Under the pieces are notes generated by a model. The model saw only the letters and a program-made list of their open reading frames with translations. It did no database searches and was not told the DNA's origin. A stretch of 64,000 bases of DNA from Clarkia xantiana subsp. parviflora (Eukaryota > Streptophyta > Magnoliopsida > Myrtales > Onagraceae). Of the stretch, positions 54,201 to 64,000 are shown one piece after another. The DNA lies in contig JAPTYO010000002.1 in assembly GCA_036873135.1 (NCBI GenBank), positions 39,237,452 to 39,301,451 of the forward strand, read 5' to 3'. The translations under genes were made by a program, and so were the position numbers. Every line of letters starts with the position of its first letter. Within the stretch, counting starts at the first letter, position 1.

Positions 54201-56892
54201 TGATCAATGCTGGAGCAACTTACCAGAGGATGGTGAACAAGTTGTTCGGAGACATGCTGGGAAAGACCATGGAGGCTTATGTGGATGACATACTAGTGAA
54301 GTCCCGACAGGCGGGAGACCATGTCCGCGACTTGACAGTGGCGTTTGAGCGGATGAAGTTTCATCAGGTTCGTTTGAACCTGGACAAATGTGCTTTCAGA
54401 GTGAACTCGGGGAAATTCCTGGGATTTATGGTGAGCCAAAGAGGAATCGAGGTGAATCCTGAGAAGCTGAGAGCAATCGAGGAGATGCAGTCTCCGAAAA
54501 CCCATCGGGAGGTCCAGGTGCTGAATGGACGATTAGCCGCGATGAATCGTTTCCTATCCAAGGCGAGTGACCGAGCCATGCCATTTTTTATGTGTTAAGG
54601 GCCCACAAGAAGTTTGAATGGTCCGACAAGTGCGAGGAGGCATTCCAAGCACTTAAGCAACACCTCCGTGCCCTCCCGCCGTTGGCGAATCCGGTTCCAG
54701 GCGAGCCGCTTTATCTCTATTTGGCTGTTTCTGAAGTTGCTGTTAGTTCTGTGTTAATAAAGATTGTCAAGGGCAACCAAGTTCCTGTTTATTATGTAAG
54801 CAAGGCGTTTGCCAAATCTAAAATGAATTATCCCGCTATTGAGAAGTATCTCTTTGCGTTGATTGTTGCTGCTCGAAAGCTACGACCTTACTTCCATGCC
54901 CACGAAGTTACGGTGTTAACTAATCAGCCCTTGAAGCACTTCTTGAACCGACCGGAGGCGTCGGGGAGATTGGTGAAATGGGCCATCGAGCTTACGGAGT
55001 TCCGTATTCACTTTGCTCCGAGAAAGGCTATTAAGGGCCAGGCATTGGCAGATTTTATAGCAGAGTCTACAGCACCCGATCTGGAAGAAGCAGGTCCTGT
55101 AGAGGGGGCAACCATGGAGGTCCCGATAGCAGAACAGACAGAACAGCCAAATGAGGAGAACACCTGGGAGATGTACACTGATGGTTCATCAAGTGTAGAA
55201 GGATCGGGGGCAGGATTTGTGTTGATACCGCCCGGTGGAGGCGAGCCCCTACGATATGCCTTGGCCTTGACGTTTAGGGCCACCAACAATGAAGCTGAGT
55301 ATGAGGCTCTCATCACGGGCCTTAAAATCGCCAAAGGTACGGGAGTTGATCATTTAAAGGTGAAGTGTGATGCTAGCCTGATCGTGAATCAAGTCCAAGG
55401 GAATTATGAAGCAAAGAGCCCGACAATGAGGAAGTATTTGCACGAGGTGCAGACTATGAAGGGAAGCTTCAAAAGCTTCGATATTGAGGCAATCCCGAGG
55501 GAAGAAAACGCGGAGGCAGACGCTTTAAGCAAGTTTTTCGGTGTAACCCCCGAGGAGAATCGGAAGGTGCACTTTCTGGAGAGGGTAATTATCTCAACCA
55601 TCGATCCATCGGAGGTATGCGCTATTGAAGTAGGATCGGAGGAAGAAGAGAAACCCACTTGGATGACCCCGATAGTCACATACCTGATTACGGGGGCACT
55701 CCCCGACGATGAAGTGGCAGCTGTCAGGTTGCGTCGAATCGTGAGCAACTACGCGATGGTGGACAATCAATTATACAAGAAGGGGCATGTAAAGCCTTTT
55801 CTGAAATGTGTGGCGGAGCCTGATACGAATCGGATCCTGAGAGAGTTGCACGAAGGAGTCGCAGCCTGTCATGAAGGGGCCCGATCCATTATGAGGAAAG
55901 CGCTGAATTTAGGCTATTACTGGCCTTCGATGAACAAGGAAGCGACAGCGATGGTCCAATCCTGTGATGCGTGCCAGAAGTACGCTCCGAATATCGTGGC
56001 TCCTGCGGCGGACTTGATGTCCATCAGGAGTGCTTGGCCCTTCGCGCAGTGGGGCATTGACTTGGTGGGACCTCTTCCACAAGCAAAAGGTCAGTGCAAG
56101 TATTTGGTCGTAGCCATTGATTACTTTTCGAAGTGGATAGAGGCTAAGGCGTTGGCCAAGACGACGGGGCAACAGATCCTCAAGTTTCTCCAGACTCAGA
56201 TCGTATCCCGGTACGGGGTTCCTCGAGTGTTGATCAGCGATAATAACCCTCCGTTTAATGGGGCTCAGTTGAAGGAGTATCTGGAGGAATTGAACATCGA
56301 GCATCGGACAGCCTCCGTCCACCATGCTCAAACTAATGGCCAAGTCGAATCAGCCAACAAGATCGTGATGGATGGCTTTAAGAAGAGGGTCTATGCCTTG
56401 CAGGGTCATTGGCTAGATGAGCTTGAAAACGTGCTGTGGGCAGTTAGAACAACACCCAAGCAATCGACGGGGGAGACTCCGTTTGGCCTTGTTTATGTCA
56501 CGGAGGCAGTTGCCCCCGTGGAGATAGCGGTGGCGTCCCATCGCAGGAGGTATTATGAGCCTCTGACGAACGAGGAAATGAGACGTCTGGACTTGGACTT
56601 GCTCGAAGAGAAAAGGTGGAAGGCTGATGAAGTTCAGGCTCGGATGCGTCTGGCAACAGCCAGGTACTATAATCGGCGGGTCAAGTCCCGACAATTCTTC
56701 GTGGGAGAACTTGTTTGGCGGAGGAATGAATTCGTCCATCAAGATCGAATCAACAAGTTATCACCGAAATGGGAGGGACCTTACAAGATCGTAGGGATGC
56801 CAGCCCCGAATGCGTACAGGTTGGAAGACCTTGATGGCAAGACGTTGAAACATTCTTTTAGTGGCGCACACTTGAAGAAATGTCATGTTTGA
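51258..56892 (+). pseudogene. Element E gag-pol with a stop and two frameshifts
   Basis: Homologous over its full length to D gag-pol. Frame 1 (51258-53933) covers gag, the CHHC knuckle (YCRYHRANGHDTDNC), protease (LIDGGSSSDIL) and the start of RT, ending in TGA where D has Trp 851. A single base is missing in the Lys codon near 54005-54008 (DLN-ACPKD), and another near 54585-54590 (PFF-NVLRA). RT YVDD, the second RNase H (YTDGSSSVEGSGAG), the integrase zinc finger and catalytic D, D, E are preserved; SDNGPP is SDNNPP. Like D, the first RNase H has lost its Asp. No chromodomain. Not able to make a complete polyprotein. Confidence 0.94.
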
Positions 56893-57044
56893 CTTGAAGT
56901 CGCCTTAAGTGGTGCGTGGTGTTAAGACGCCGCGAATGGCGCAAGTTATCTGTCGATCCGATGTAAGCAAAGCTTTGAGTTATTAATGAATAAAAGAAGT
57001 TGCTTCCGATCAAGTTGCTTTTAGATTTATTCTAACTGTTAGTA

Positions 57045-57545
57045 ATTCGTCCTAAAGGACGCGATAAAAGCCTTCCGAGGTACGATTAAAAGCCTTCCGA
57101 GGTAAGAGTAAGACGTCCTGAAGGACGCGATAAAAGCCTTCCGAGGTACGATTAAAAGCCTTCCGAGGTACGAGTAAGACGTCCTGAAGGACGCGATAAA
57201 AGCCTTTCGAGGTACGGACAAAAGCCTTACGGGGTATGAGTAAGTCGTCTTTATGATGCAACCAAAAGCCTAGGTATGAAAAAGCCCTAACGGGTCCGCA
57301 TAAGTCGTCTATATGATGCAACAAAAAGCCCTAAGGGGTACGATTAAGTCGTCTGGAATGACGCGATAAAAGCCCTAAGGGGTACGATTAAGTCGTCTGG
57401 AATGACGCGATAAAAGCCCTAAGGGGTATGATTAAGTCATCTGGAATGACGCGATAAAAGCCCTAAGGGGTACGATTAAGTCGTCTGGAATGACGCGATA
57501 AAAGCCCTAAGGGGTACGATTAAGTCGTCTAGAATGGCGCGATAA
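57045..57545. repeat. Minisatellite between converging genes of element E
   Basis: Left part: about three 66-bp units with GACGTCCTGAAGGACGCG and AAAAGCCTTCCGAGG. Right part: about five 44-bp units with GTCGTCTGGAATGACGCG and AAAAGCCCTAAGGGG. The core CGTC..AATGACGC also occurs in the C/D 51-bp unit. It lies between the pol stop (56892) and the antisense gene stop (57838). Confidence 0.93.
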
Positions 57546-57837
57546 AAGCCTTAAAGGGTGCGATAAAACCATCTTAAGTGATGTACAAAATTGCCTTAAA
57601 TGGTATGGATGAGAAACCTTAAGTGGTAAGTCCTTGTGAAGCATCGGAAGGATGTATGAAGTCATCTTAAGTGATGCATCAGAGCGTTTTAAGTAACGAG
57701 TCAAGTCGCTTTAAGTAGTGCAATAATGATCAAGACTAAAGTAGATGAAATGAATTTTTATAAGGGCTCGAAGGCCTAAAGGTTCCGATACAAGGAGGAT
57801 ACAAAGAGAAAAGTACAAGGACTTAAAGAATAAAGCA

Positions 57838-60498
57838 TTAAGCCTGGTCCTTGTTGGAAGTTGGGTCCTCAGCAGCTTTGGAGGGAGCAGGATTCGCGGG
57901 GTCCTGGGCAGAAGGCTCCGCAGTTTGTGGAGTCCGGTCCGCGGCACCTTCAGGGGCATCGGCCTCATCACTTTCCGCGGGGAGGCTGAAGTATATCTCC
58001 GCGAAGGGGGCGAGGGTCTCGGACTTCTTGAAGTCGATGGCATCCTCGTATACCGTGTACAGCTCCTCGACGGAATTGAACAGAACGTTCTCCACCTCGG
58101 TCTTGCAGAACCCCACGGCATCCGCCTTAAAATCATCAAAGTTCCGATACTCCTCGCGGCCCTCTTGGCGACCCTCCTCGCGACCTTGAGCCTTCGCCTC
58201 AGCCAGCCTGGCAGGAAATTCAGCCTTCTCGGCCTCGAATCCCGCCTTAGCTTTCGAGAATGCTCTTCTCGAGGGCGAATTGCCTCTTCTCCGCCTCGTG
58301 CCGCTGCTGTTCCTCCTTGAGCATCCTCCGCTCCCGACGCAGCAGGGCTTCATGATCATGGACCTGCTTTTGCAAGTTCTTAGCCTTCTGGCCAAGGAGG
58401 GCCTGCTCCTTGGTTATCTTTTCCCTGGCCGCGACAGCGTCGGCAAGGTCCTCCTGGAGCTTGGCCAAGGCTCTGGGGTTCGACCTGGCTTGCTCCTCCT
58501 CCAAAGCACCCTTCAGAGCAAGGATGTAACCAAAGCAGCGCTGCTGGTTCGCAGTTTCCTAAGGCAGAAGGAAAAGAAACTAAGATCCGACAATTGAAGG
58601 CAAGAACAAAAGCGAGAGTAAAGTTTTACCTCCATCCGACGGATAGCCATGTCGCGAAGGTCTTCCTAGATATCTTCCCGTGCCAAGGAGATCGGGCGTC
58701 TCAAGGCTGGTGGAATTGACCATGCCAGCAGATGCAGGGCCAATTCTGGTTGAAGGTCTCCCCGATGGAGTGGGACCCCGTGAAGAGACTCGATCGGGTT
58801 CCAGGGAACCGTCTCTTGATCGGGGGTGTAAACCTTGTAAAGGTTCCCATCCACAGGGAGAGGAGGGATGACCTTGGAAGCCTCAGTCGGAGGAGCCTCG
58901 GTCGGGGGCTCCGGAGTTGGAGAGCGCAGATCCAGGGGACGACTCCGAGACACGTCCTCCACAGTTGGCCTCAGGATGCTCCGCCCTGGCCTTTGGCGGG
59001 GGATCAGGCCTTCAGTTGGCTCCTCGGAGGAGGGGGAAGCCTCCAAGTTAGTCACCTGACGGAACTGAGCTTCCGTCGGGGCATCCTCGGTCATCGGCTC
59101 CTGTGGAGTGGCAGCCTTCGTCGGAGTAAGAGCCTCTGATTGACCTGCGGTTGCGGGACGAATGAAGTCAGGAAGAGTATTATTTGGGCACCAGATGATT
59201 TGGCGCGGGACGTGTTGGTCCTTTCCAAAGAAGCTGTAGTATCCCGCCTTGAGGACGCGGGGGGTTTCTCCTCGAAGTATATATTTGATTTCTCGGACCC
59301 GCGACTCCCGGTCAGCAGGGATAAACTCCTCGGGAACCAACCTCCTATATTTCTTAATAGCGTGGCGAACGCGCTTACCTTCCTCGGCAGTAGTGACACC
59401 GAAGGCTTGGTCCACCTCTTCTCTTCTGGCCCGCTTGGCCATCCCGACCTGCTCCTCAGTCGGAGGAGCAGCAGAAGAGGAGGCTCCCCTCTTCAAGGAC
59501 TTCCGCTTTCGCTTGGAGCCACACTGGACAGCATCGGTCTCCCCCTGCTTCAACACGAGATGGGTCAGCAGAGATGCCTTCTTGGCTGCAAAAATGAAAA
59601 TAAAAGGCAGTTAGAAGTGTTACCCAGATAACCAAATTCTCGGAAATGGAATCGAGGAGTTGGACTCCGATCTGGATCAAGTCCCCCTCCACGAGCTTGT
59701 TGGCGTCGAGGGGAACAAGGATTCCCCCCAACGGTAAAGCTGGACCAGCTGAAGAGTGTTGAAGTCATCCTCGGTGTAGACTTCAAACTTGGGGGCAGGG
59801 TCCGCCACAGCCTCCCATCGGGGCCATGGGATAGAGCTGTTCTGGACGAAGAAGTAATACTTCTTCCATCCGCTATTGTCGGACCCTGAGTCACGGATGA
59901 GCCCCCGATCCTTGTTAAACTTCCAGGTCTCGCCATCCCAGCCGAACCGAGAAATCTGCTCCCTGGTCCAATTGGGGAGTCGGGGAGTGAAGGAGCAGAC
60001 GCCAGCCTTGTTACACTTCATCCCGTAGAAGGTGCAGAAGAGCAGCAAGCTGTACGTCCATTGTTGGCGGAGGCATAGAACCTGGAAGGCATTCCACACG
60101 CGGATAGCGTGTGGAGAGAAGGTGGATGGATGCGTCTGATAGAAGTTGCACATCTCAACCAGATTCCCGCAGAAGGGGAATCGGATCCCGGCGTTTATCT
60201 GCCCCGTGGAGACAAACACCTCTCCCTCTCGAGGACGCGTAACAATGTGTTTTCTCCTGGTGGTTGGCTGGGATTCATAGGGAAAGCGGGGTTCCCAGGC
60301 TGAAGTAATGCAGCCTTCCCGGAGAGCAGCCTCGTACAAGGTCTCTGAGATTTCGTTAGTAGCAAGCTCAAAGATAAAGGGGTTCCTTCCTCCGGAACTG
60401 GCCTCGTCTAAAAACGGCCATAACAGGAAAACTCAGGAACGGAAAAGTAGACAAATTCAGTAAATCATAGAAGCAGAGAAGGAAACCTTACTAGACAT
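57838..60498 (-). pseudogene. Element E antisense gene, damaged homologue of the C/D gene
   Basis: Minus strand. ATGTCTA (60498-60492), intron 60491-60408 (GTAAGG...TTTTTAG), exon 2 from 60407 (NEASSGGRNPFIFEL...EGEVFVSTGQINAGIRFPF), intron ending TTTTGCAG at 59586, exon 3 from about 59585 with SKRKRKSLKR and KYILRGETPRVLKAGYY to 58630, intron 58629-58559 (GTAAAA...CCTTAG), exon 4 from 58558 (ETANQQRCFGYILALKGALEEE) to the stop at 57838. Introns 1 and 3 fall at the same residue and phase as in C. Damage: a one-base shift in a G run near 59725, an in-frame TAG near 58668 and a one-base shift near 58255 in the coiled coil. A TATAAAA lies at 60671-60664. Confidence 0.78.
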
Positions 60499-60663
60499 AG
60501 TAGATGGTTGATCGGAGAAGACGAAGAAAGATCTGGACGGCTGGAGGCCTTGGATCACCGGAAAATCCGACGAAACTTGGAGAAAAAGCTTCGAGGTTTG
60601 ACAATGGTAGAGTTCGCAAAAATCAGAATGGCAAGGAAGAAGTGAATAGTGCCAGGGTTTTGG

Positions 60664-60780
60664 CTTTTATAGGCAAAAGGACAGCTGGACAGACTCAAAT
60701 CTGGACCGTTGAAGATGAAACGACTCAATCTGGATCGCCGAGATTATAGGGGACAGTACGGAAGAGACGTTAGTGACGTA
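60664..60780 (-). promoter_or_regulatory. Putative promoter of the element E antisense gene
   Basis: On the minus strand CTGAAAAAGCA is followed by TACGTCA (60780-60774), then TATAAAAG (60671-60664) and AACCCTGGCACT, the same order as in C and D. Confidence 0.55.
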
Positions 60781-60944
60781 ATATTGCTTTTTCAGAAAGT
60801 AGCAGTCACGCCGGTTTAGGCGTCGTTTCATTATCCCTAGCATTTAATAGTGCAGTAACCGAGGAGTCTCCTCGGATTTGGCAACTGTCCTTGGAGTCTG
60901 AGGAATTGTGAGTGAGAAGCTCTGTTATTCAAGAATTGTACCCA

Positions 60945-61055
60945 AGGTAAAAGCCTCCGATGGTGATATCGGGAGGTCTGAAGATAAAAGCCTCTGATGG
61001 TAATATCGGGAGGTCTGAAGATAAAAGCCTTCGACGATGAGGTCGGGAGGTCTGA
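60945..61055. repeat. Triplicated ~47-bp repeat next to the element E 3' LTR
   Basis: Three copies of a unit with ATAAAAGCCTCTGATGG and ATCGGGAGGTCTGAAG precede the polypurine tract TGTCTTGGGGGCAAA (61089-61103). They lie upstream of the antisense promoter; not seen in C or D. Confidence 0.85.
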
Positions 61056-61103
61056 AATTGGAAGACACGACGGACTGCAAGTCCCCCATGTCTTGGGGGC
61101 AAA

Positions 61104-61840
61104 TGATGGGTTCCGATGTAATCGTTAGCCCCGTTAACAGCCAACAAACGGCGAGTAAGCCCAGTGGGCCTTGTAAAAGACCTGGAAGGTCCAGAAGCCC
61201 AGTATGAAGGGTTCCGACGAGATTGGTCCCGATATATGAGCTGAATGCTCCCGACGAGAAACCTCTGAGGAGGCCCCGATATGCCTTTGAGAAGGCCCCG
61301 ATAATAAAGCCCCGAGAAAGCTGGCCCTGTCTCGTGAGACGAGGGGTCCTGGGTGGTGACCTAGAATGAGATAACTCTGGAGTCCCCGATATGAATTGGG
61401 ACTTGTGATCAGAGGATAAGACCAAGAAACCCGCCTACTAAATAGGGTAGTGGGGAGACGGTTGAGATACGGATAAACTCCACCGAGATACGCAGGGCGT
61501 GCCCGAGATACGCGGAGCGTGGGCGAGATACGCGGAGCGTGGGGCGAGATACACGGAATCCCGAACGAGATATACGGAACGTGGGTAAAACTGCCAGGCG
61601 CGGTTACAGGTAACTGAGTAACTTCCCCTCCTATATAAAGGAGGAAGTTACCTCAGAAAACACACATTCTGATACGAGCTTAGATTATTGCTTATCACCC
61701 CATCGTTCATACTCTCATTTAAGCATCGGAGAGGGATTCTGGGTCACCACCCAGGTCATCCCCTTTTGCAGGATTACGCGGAGCCCAGGAGTTTAAGCTT
61801 TCCGTCAAGAACGTAACGGAACTTCGACCGTGATCCAACA
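61104..61840 (+). repeat. Element E 3' LTR
   Basis: 737 bp, same parts as the 5' LTR with about 18 substitutions, followed by GCATA. Confidence 0.95.
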
Positions 61841-62337
61841 GCATATTCAAATGGACATTTTTTTCATCTTCCTCACGTTGTTACAACGGTGTCGTTGCAT
61901 AATCTGGTTCAATTAGTGCAAGAGAGGTAAACATCATATGCTCTGGTTCATAATATGTCGTTATATAATCTGGCTCAATTAATGCAAGAGAGGTAAATAT
62001 TATATGCTCTGATTCATAATAAACTTTAAGTGTTTCATATAGAAGTGTTTTCACATGTAGATTTCAAATATAAGTATAAATATGGTATTAAAATTACGAA
62101 ATAATCATGTTTGCCTTCAAAAAAAATGTTTTTACTTTATATTTGCTTGTGCATTTGTAGATAAGAGTGAGAGATCGACTGCTATGATATGACAAAAGCA
62201 ACCAGAGGCAGAAATTACGGTAGTTAGAATGCTCAATCTATGAGTTATATGTTTCTCACTCTAAAGACCCTCAAACTTACAAGACATGTCACATTGTATG
62301 CATATATCCCGTACATATATAGTTGATATCTTTTTTT

Positions 62338-62585
62338 GGATTTTTCTACCATGCTTTAAGAGCACCATGCTTTTGGTTTTTTTATTACTAGGGTGGACTT
62401 AATTGTAACATATGTAAAACTTTAAAAGTATGAAAAAATATGAAATTTTTTCACCACACATAATATTTTCATCATACTATTAATAATATCAATTTCTCTC
62501 TAGGGTTCACCTTTAGGGCAATAATAGAAAAATACAAAAAAACGTACCCAAAGCATGGTGCTCTCAAAGCATGATAGAAAGATCC
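62338..62585. mobile_element. Small MITE inside Helitron H3
   Basis: About 248 bp with inverted ends GGATTTTTCTACCATGC and GGATCTTTCTATCATGC (inward), continuing AGAGCACCATGCTTT on both arms. Absent at the matching site of H2 (TTTTTTTTTCTTCAGGAAACC), confirming insertion. The target duplication is not clear because of the T-rich site, so the superfamily is open. Confidence 0.75.
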
Positions 62586-62818
62586 ATTGTTTCAGAAAAC
62601 CTCTGTCGACCGATGCGGAGACGTTGTACATGGAATTCACAAACAAGTTAAATGAGGTTGTTTCCATTTAATGAACAATGAATTCTGATAGTACATTTTT
62701 AACCTAAATATATAAGAATGAATTCCGATTATACAAAAAAAAAATCTTGATTTTGTTTAGCGGTTATATATTTATATATGAGTAGGAGTAGTAAAAACTA
62801 ATAAAGTTATTATTCATA

Positions 62819-64000
62819 CTAGATGGCTAATCCGCGCTTTGCGCGGTAATAATTTATTTTAAAATTATTGGTTTGTTGTGGCTATTCAAATTTGACATTA
62901 ATATTATATTTTATTAATATTTTTTATTTGATTATTTTTATTCAAGACAAATAACACTATTACAAACAATTTAAAATAAATAATACTTTAATTTATACAA
63001 TTTTATCTTTATTGAATATCATACACAAAACAATGCATGTAGCTTCACTGTGCATTTTGTCAGTTATAAGTTCTAAGGAAAAGAACCTATTTAGTGTCTT
63101 AATTTTGTCTCATGTTTCAGTTTGGTGTCTGGCGTTTAAATTGAGTGTCCCATGTTTCATTTTGGTTGAAATTTGGTTTCTCAGTGTGATTACTTTAGAG
63201 AAGTCAATCCCGACGAAATCGTCTGTCATATCCGAGCTCCCAAGCATGCTCCCTTCTCGTCACTTTGTCGGGACCATCACCTAAGAAGTTGGCCACAGTT
63301 GCCCAGGTAAATCATGCTTTGTTGTCGCTCGAAATCGCTCTGCTGGAAACTTTTTTTTTTTATGTTCAACTTTTGGGTGAAATTTGACGATTTTGTGAAA
63401 AGTAAAAAGTGATGGATTATAAGTGGGTGAGTCGGATGATGAAAATTGTTGAAATAAGAGGAAAAGACGGGTGGAGATACCAAATTTTAACAAAAATGAA
63501 ACCTGTGACAGTATATTTTAATATTTTAAATTTCAAACACCAAACTGAAACATGAGGCAAACTTGAGACAGTAAATAGGTTATTTTCCCTAATTTCTAAG
63601 ACGATCTAATGATAATGATATAATGAATAGGTAATCTTCAAACATATATATTATAGTAAAGATGTTTATAACACTCGTCGTCATTCTCTTGAACATTTGT
63701 CGACATATTCATATATATTTTATATTTTTACCATTCTTTATTTATTTTATTAAATGCTTGAAAAATAAAATTGTCCGCAAAAGCAATTATCCATAGTTGG
63801 CAACACAATAGAATAGTTATATGTTGTTTGATGCTTGATGCTTTCTATATTTCGTTATAATTACTTCTAACAGTGAAACAAAAATTGATGAGTACTTGTA
63901 ATTGTATAAGAACGCATGTTCTAGAAAACAACATATTTATTTAACTACTTGTATTTGGCCAAAATAATAAACTACTCCTGCAATAAATCCAATTCTCAGT
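62819..64000 (-). mobile_element. Helitron 3' end H4, opposite orientation
   Basis: On the minus strand the stem CCGCGC/GCGCGG with a 3-nt loop (62846-62832) is followed by ATTAGCCAT and CTAG (62822-62819), then T. The body would extend right beyond the window. No coding frame is seen; a MULE-like MITE lies inside. 63600-64000 is AT-rich with nothing recognised. Confidence 0.6.
63077..63589. mobile_element. MULE-like MITE in H4
   Basis: About 513 bp. Inverted ends share AACCTATTTA, then GTTTCAGTTTGGTGT on both arms. Flanks TAAGTTCTAA (63067-63076) and TAATTTCTAA (63590-63599) are a near-perfect 10-bp duplication. Arms are about 110 bp with substitutions. No transposase. Confidence 0.8.

Larger units (their letters stand above)
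50467..61840 (+). mobile_element. Tat-type gypsy retrotransposon E (11,374 bp)
   Basis: LTRs of 737 bp at 50467-51203 and 61104-61840, perfect target duplication GCATA (50462-50466, 61841-61845). Same architecture as C and D in opposite orientation: primer site, gag-pol, minisatellite, converging antisense gene, polypurine tract. I count about 18 LTR differences (roughly 2.4%), so it is clearly older than C and D. Its LTR ends (TGATGGG...GATCCAACA) match those of C and D although the LTR bodies are diverged. Confidence 0.97.
49499..62818 (+). mobile_element. Helitron copy H3, interrupted by element E, 3' end not found
   Basis: Begins right after the H2 CTAG with TATTATATTAATTCGGC, then CGGAAGTTCTTTGACTGACA. 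The body on both sides of E (50230-50466, 61846-62660) is similar to H2. No hairpin-CTRR end on the plus strand is seen before the inverted Helitron end at 62819, so the right end is probably lost. Inside it, 61895-62020 has a ~75-bp tandem duplication around GCAAGAGAGGTAAA, and 62338-62585 a MITE. Confidence 0.6.

Overview
The window is plant nuclear DNA made almost entirely of transposable elements. I recognise no host gene, tRNA, rRNA or CRISPR array. The evidence is LTR retrotransposons with Tat-type Ty3/gypsy polyproteins, a Copia relic, Helitron ends, MULE- and hAT-like MITEs, plant-type introns and long AT-rich stretches. Four insertions of LTR elements with paired LTRs (A, B, C, E) plus a second copy of C (D) are bounded by perfect 5-bp target duplications.

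Left block (1-17560). A decayed Copia pol lies on the minus strand (769-2167, continuing at 17099-17560). It is split by gypsy-type element A (2168-17093, TSD AGTAG). A keeps only a protease/early-RT relic of its polyprotein and a relic of an antisense gene. A is itself split by element B (4274-10309, TSD CTTCC), which has no recognisable pol, and B carries a 523-bp fold-back MULE-like MITE (8622-9144). This is a four-level nest. Four-figure stretches inside A and B are non-coding minisatellite or unique filler.

Middle block (17561-22480). This is AT-rich sequence without genes, holding a hAT-like MITE (20105-21679) into which a MULE-like MITE (20383-21164) has jumped.

Right block (22481-64000). 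Three related Helitron copies appear to sit head to tail: 22481-36174, 36175-49498 and 49499 to about 62818. Each is interrupted by one Tat-type gypsy element: C (25058-36036, TSD CCTCT), D (37532-48510, TSD TGGAG) and E (50467-61840, TSD GCATA). A fourth Helitron end faces the other way at 62819. C and D are near-identical 10,979-bp copies on the minus strand. E is a diverged relative on the plus strand. D has a single open 1858-codon gag-protease-RT-RNaseH-integrase frame. C has one nonsense codon and one frameshift. E has a stop and two frameshifts.

The most interesting system is a second gene in C, D and E. It is transcribed from the opposite strand, starts beside the 3' LTR and converges on pol. 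It has its own TATA box, an intron after the first seven coding bases (same position and phase in both families), further introns, an NLS-like basic patch and a C-terminal coiled coil. It is homologous between C/D and E, and A holds a decayed gene of similar type. In each of A, C, D and E a minisatellite lies between the ends of the two converging genes. The four LTR families also share a stem-loop motif in the transcribed part of the LTR.
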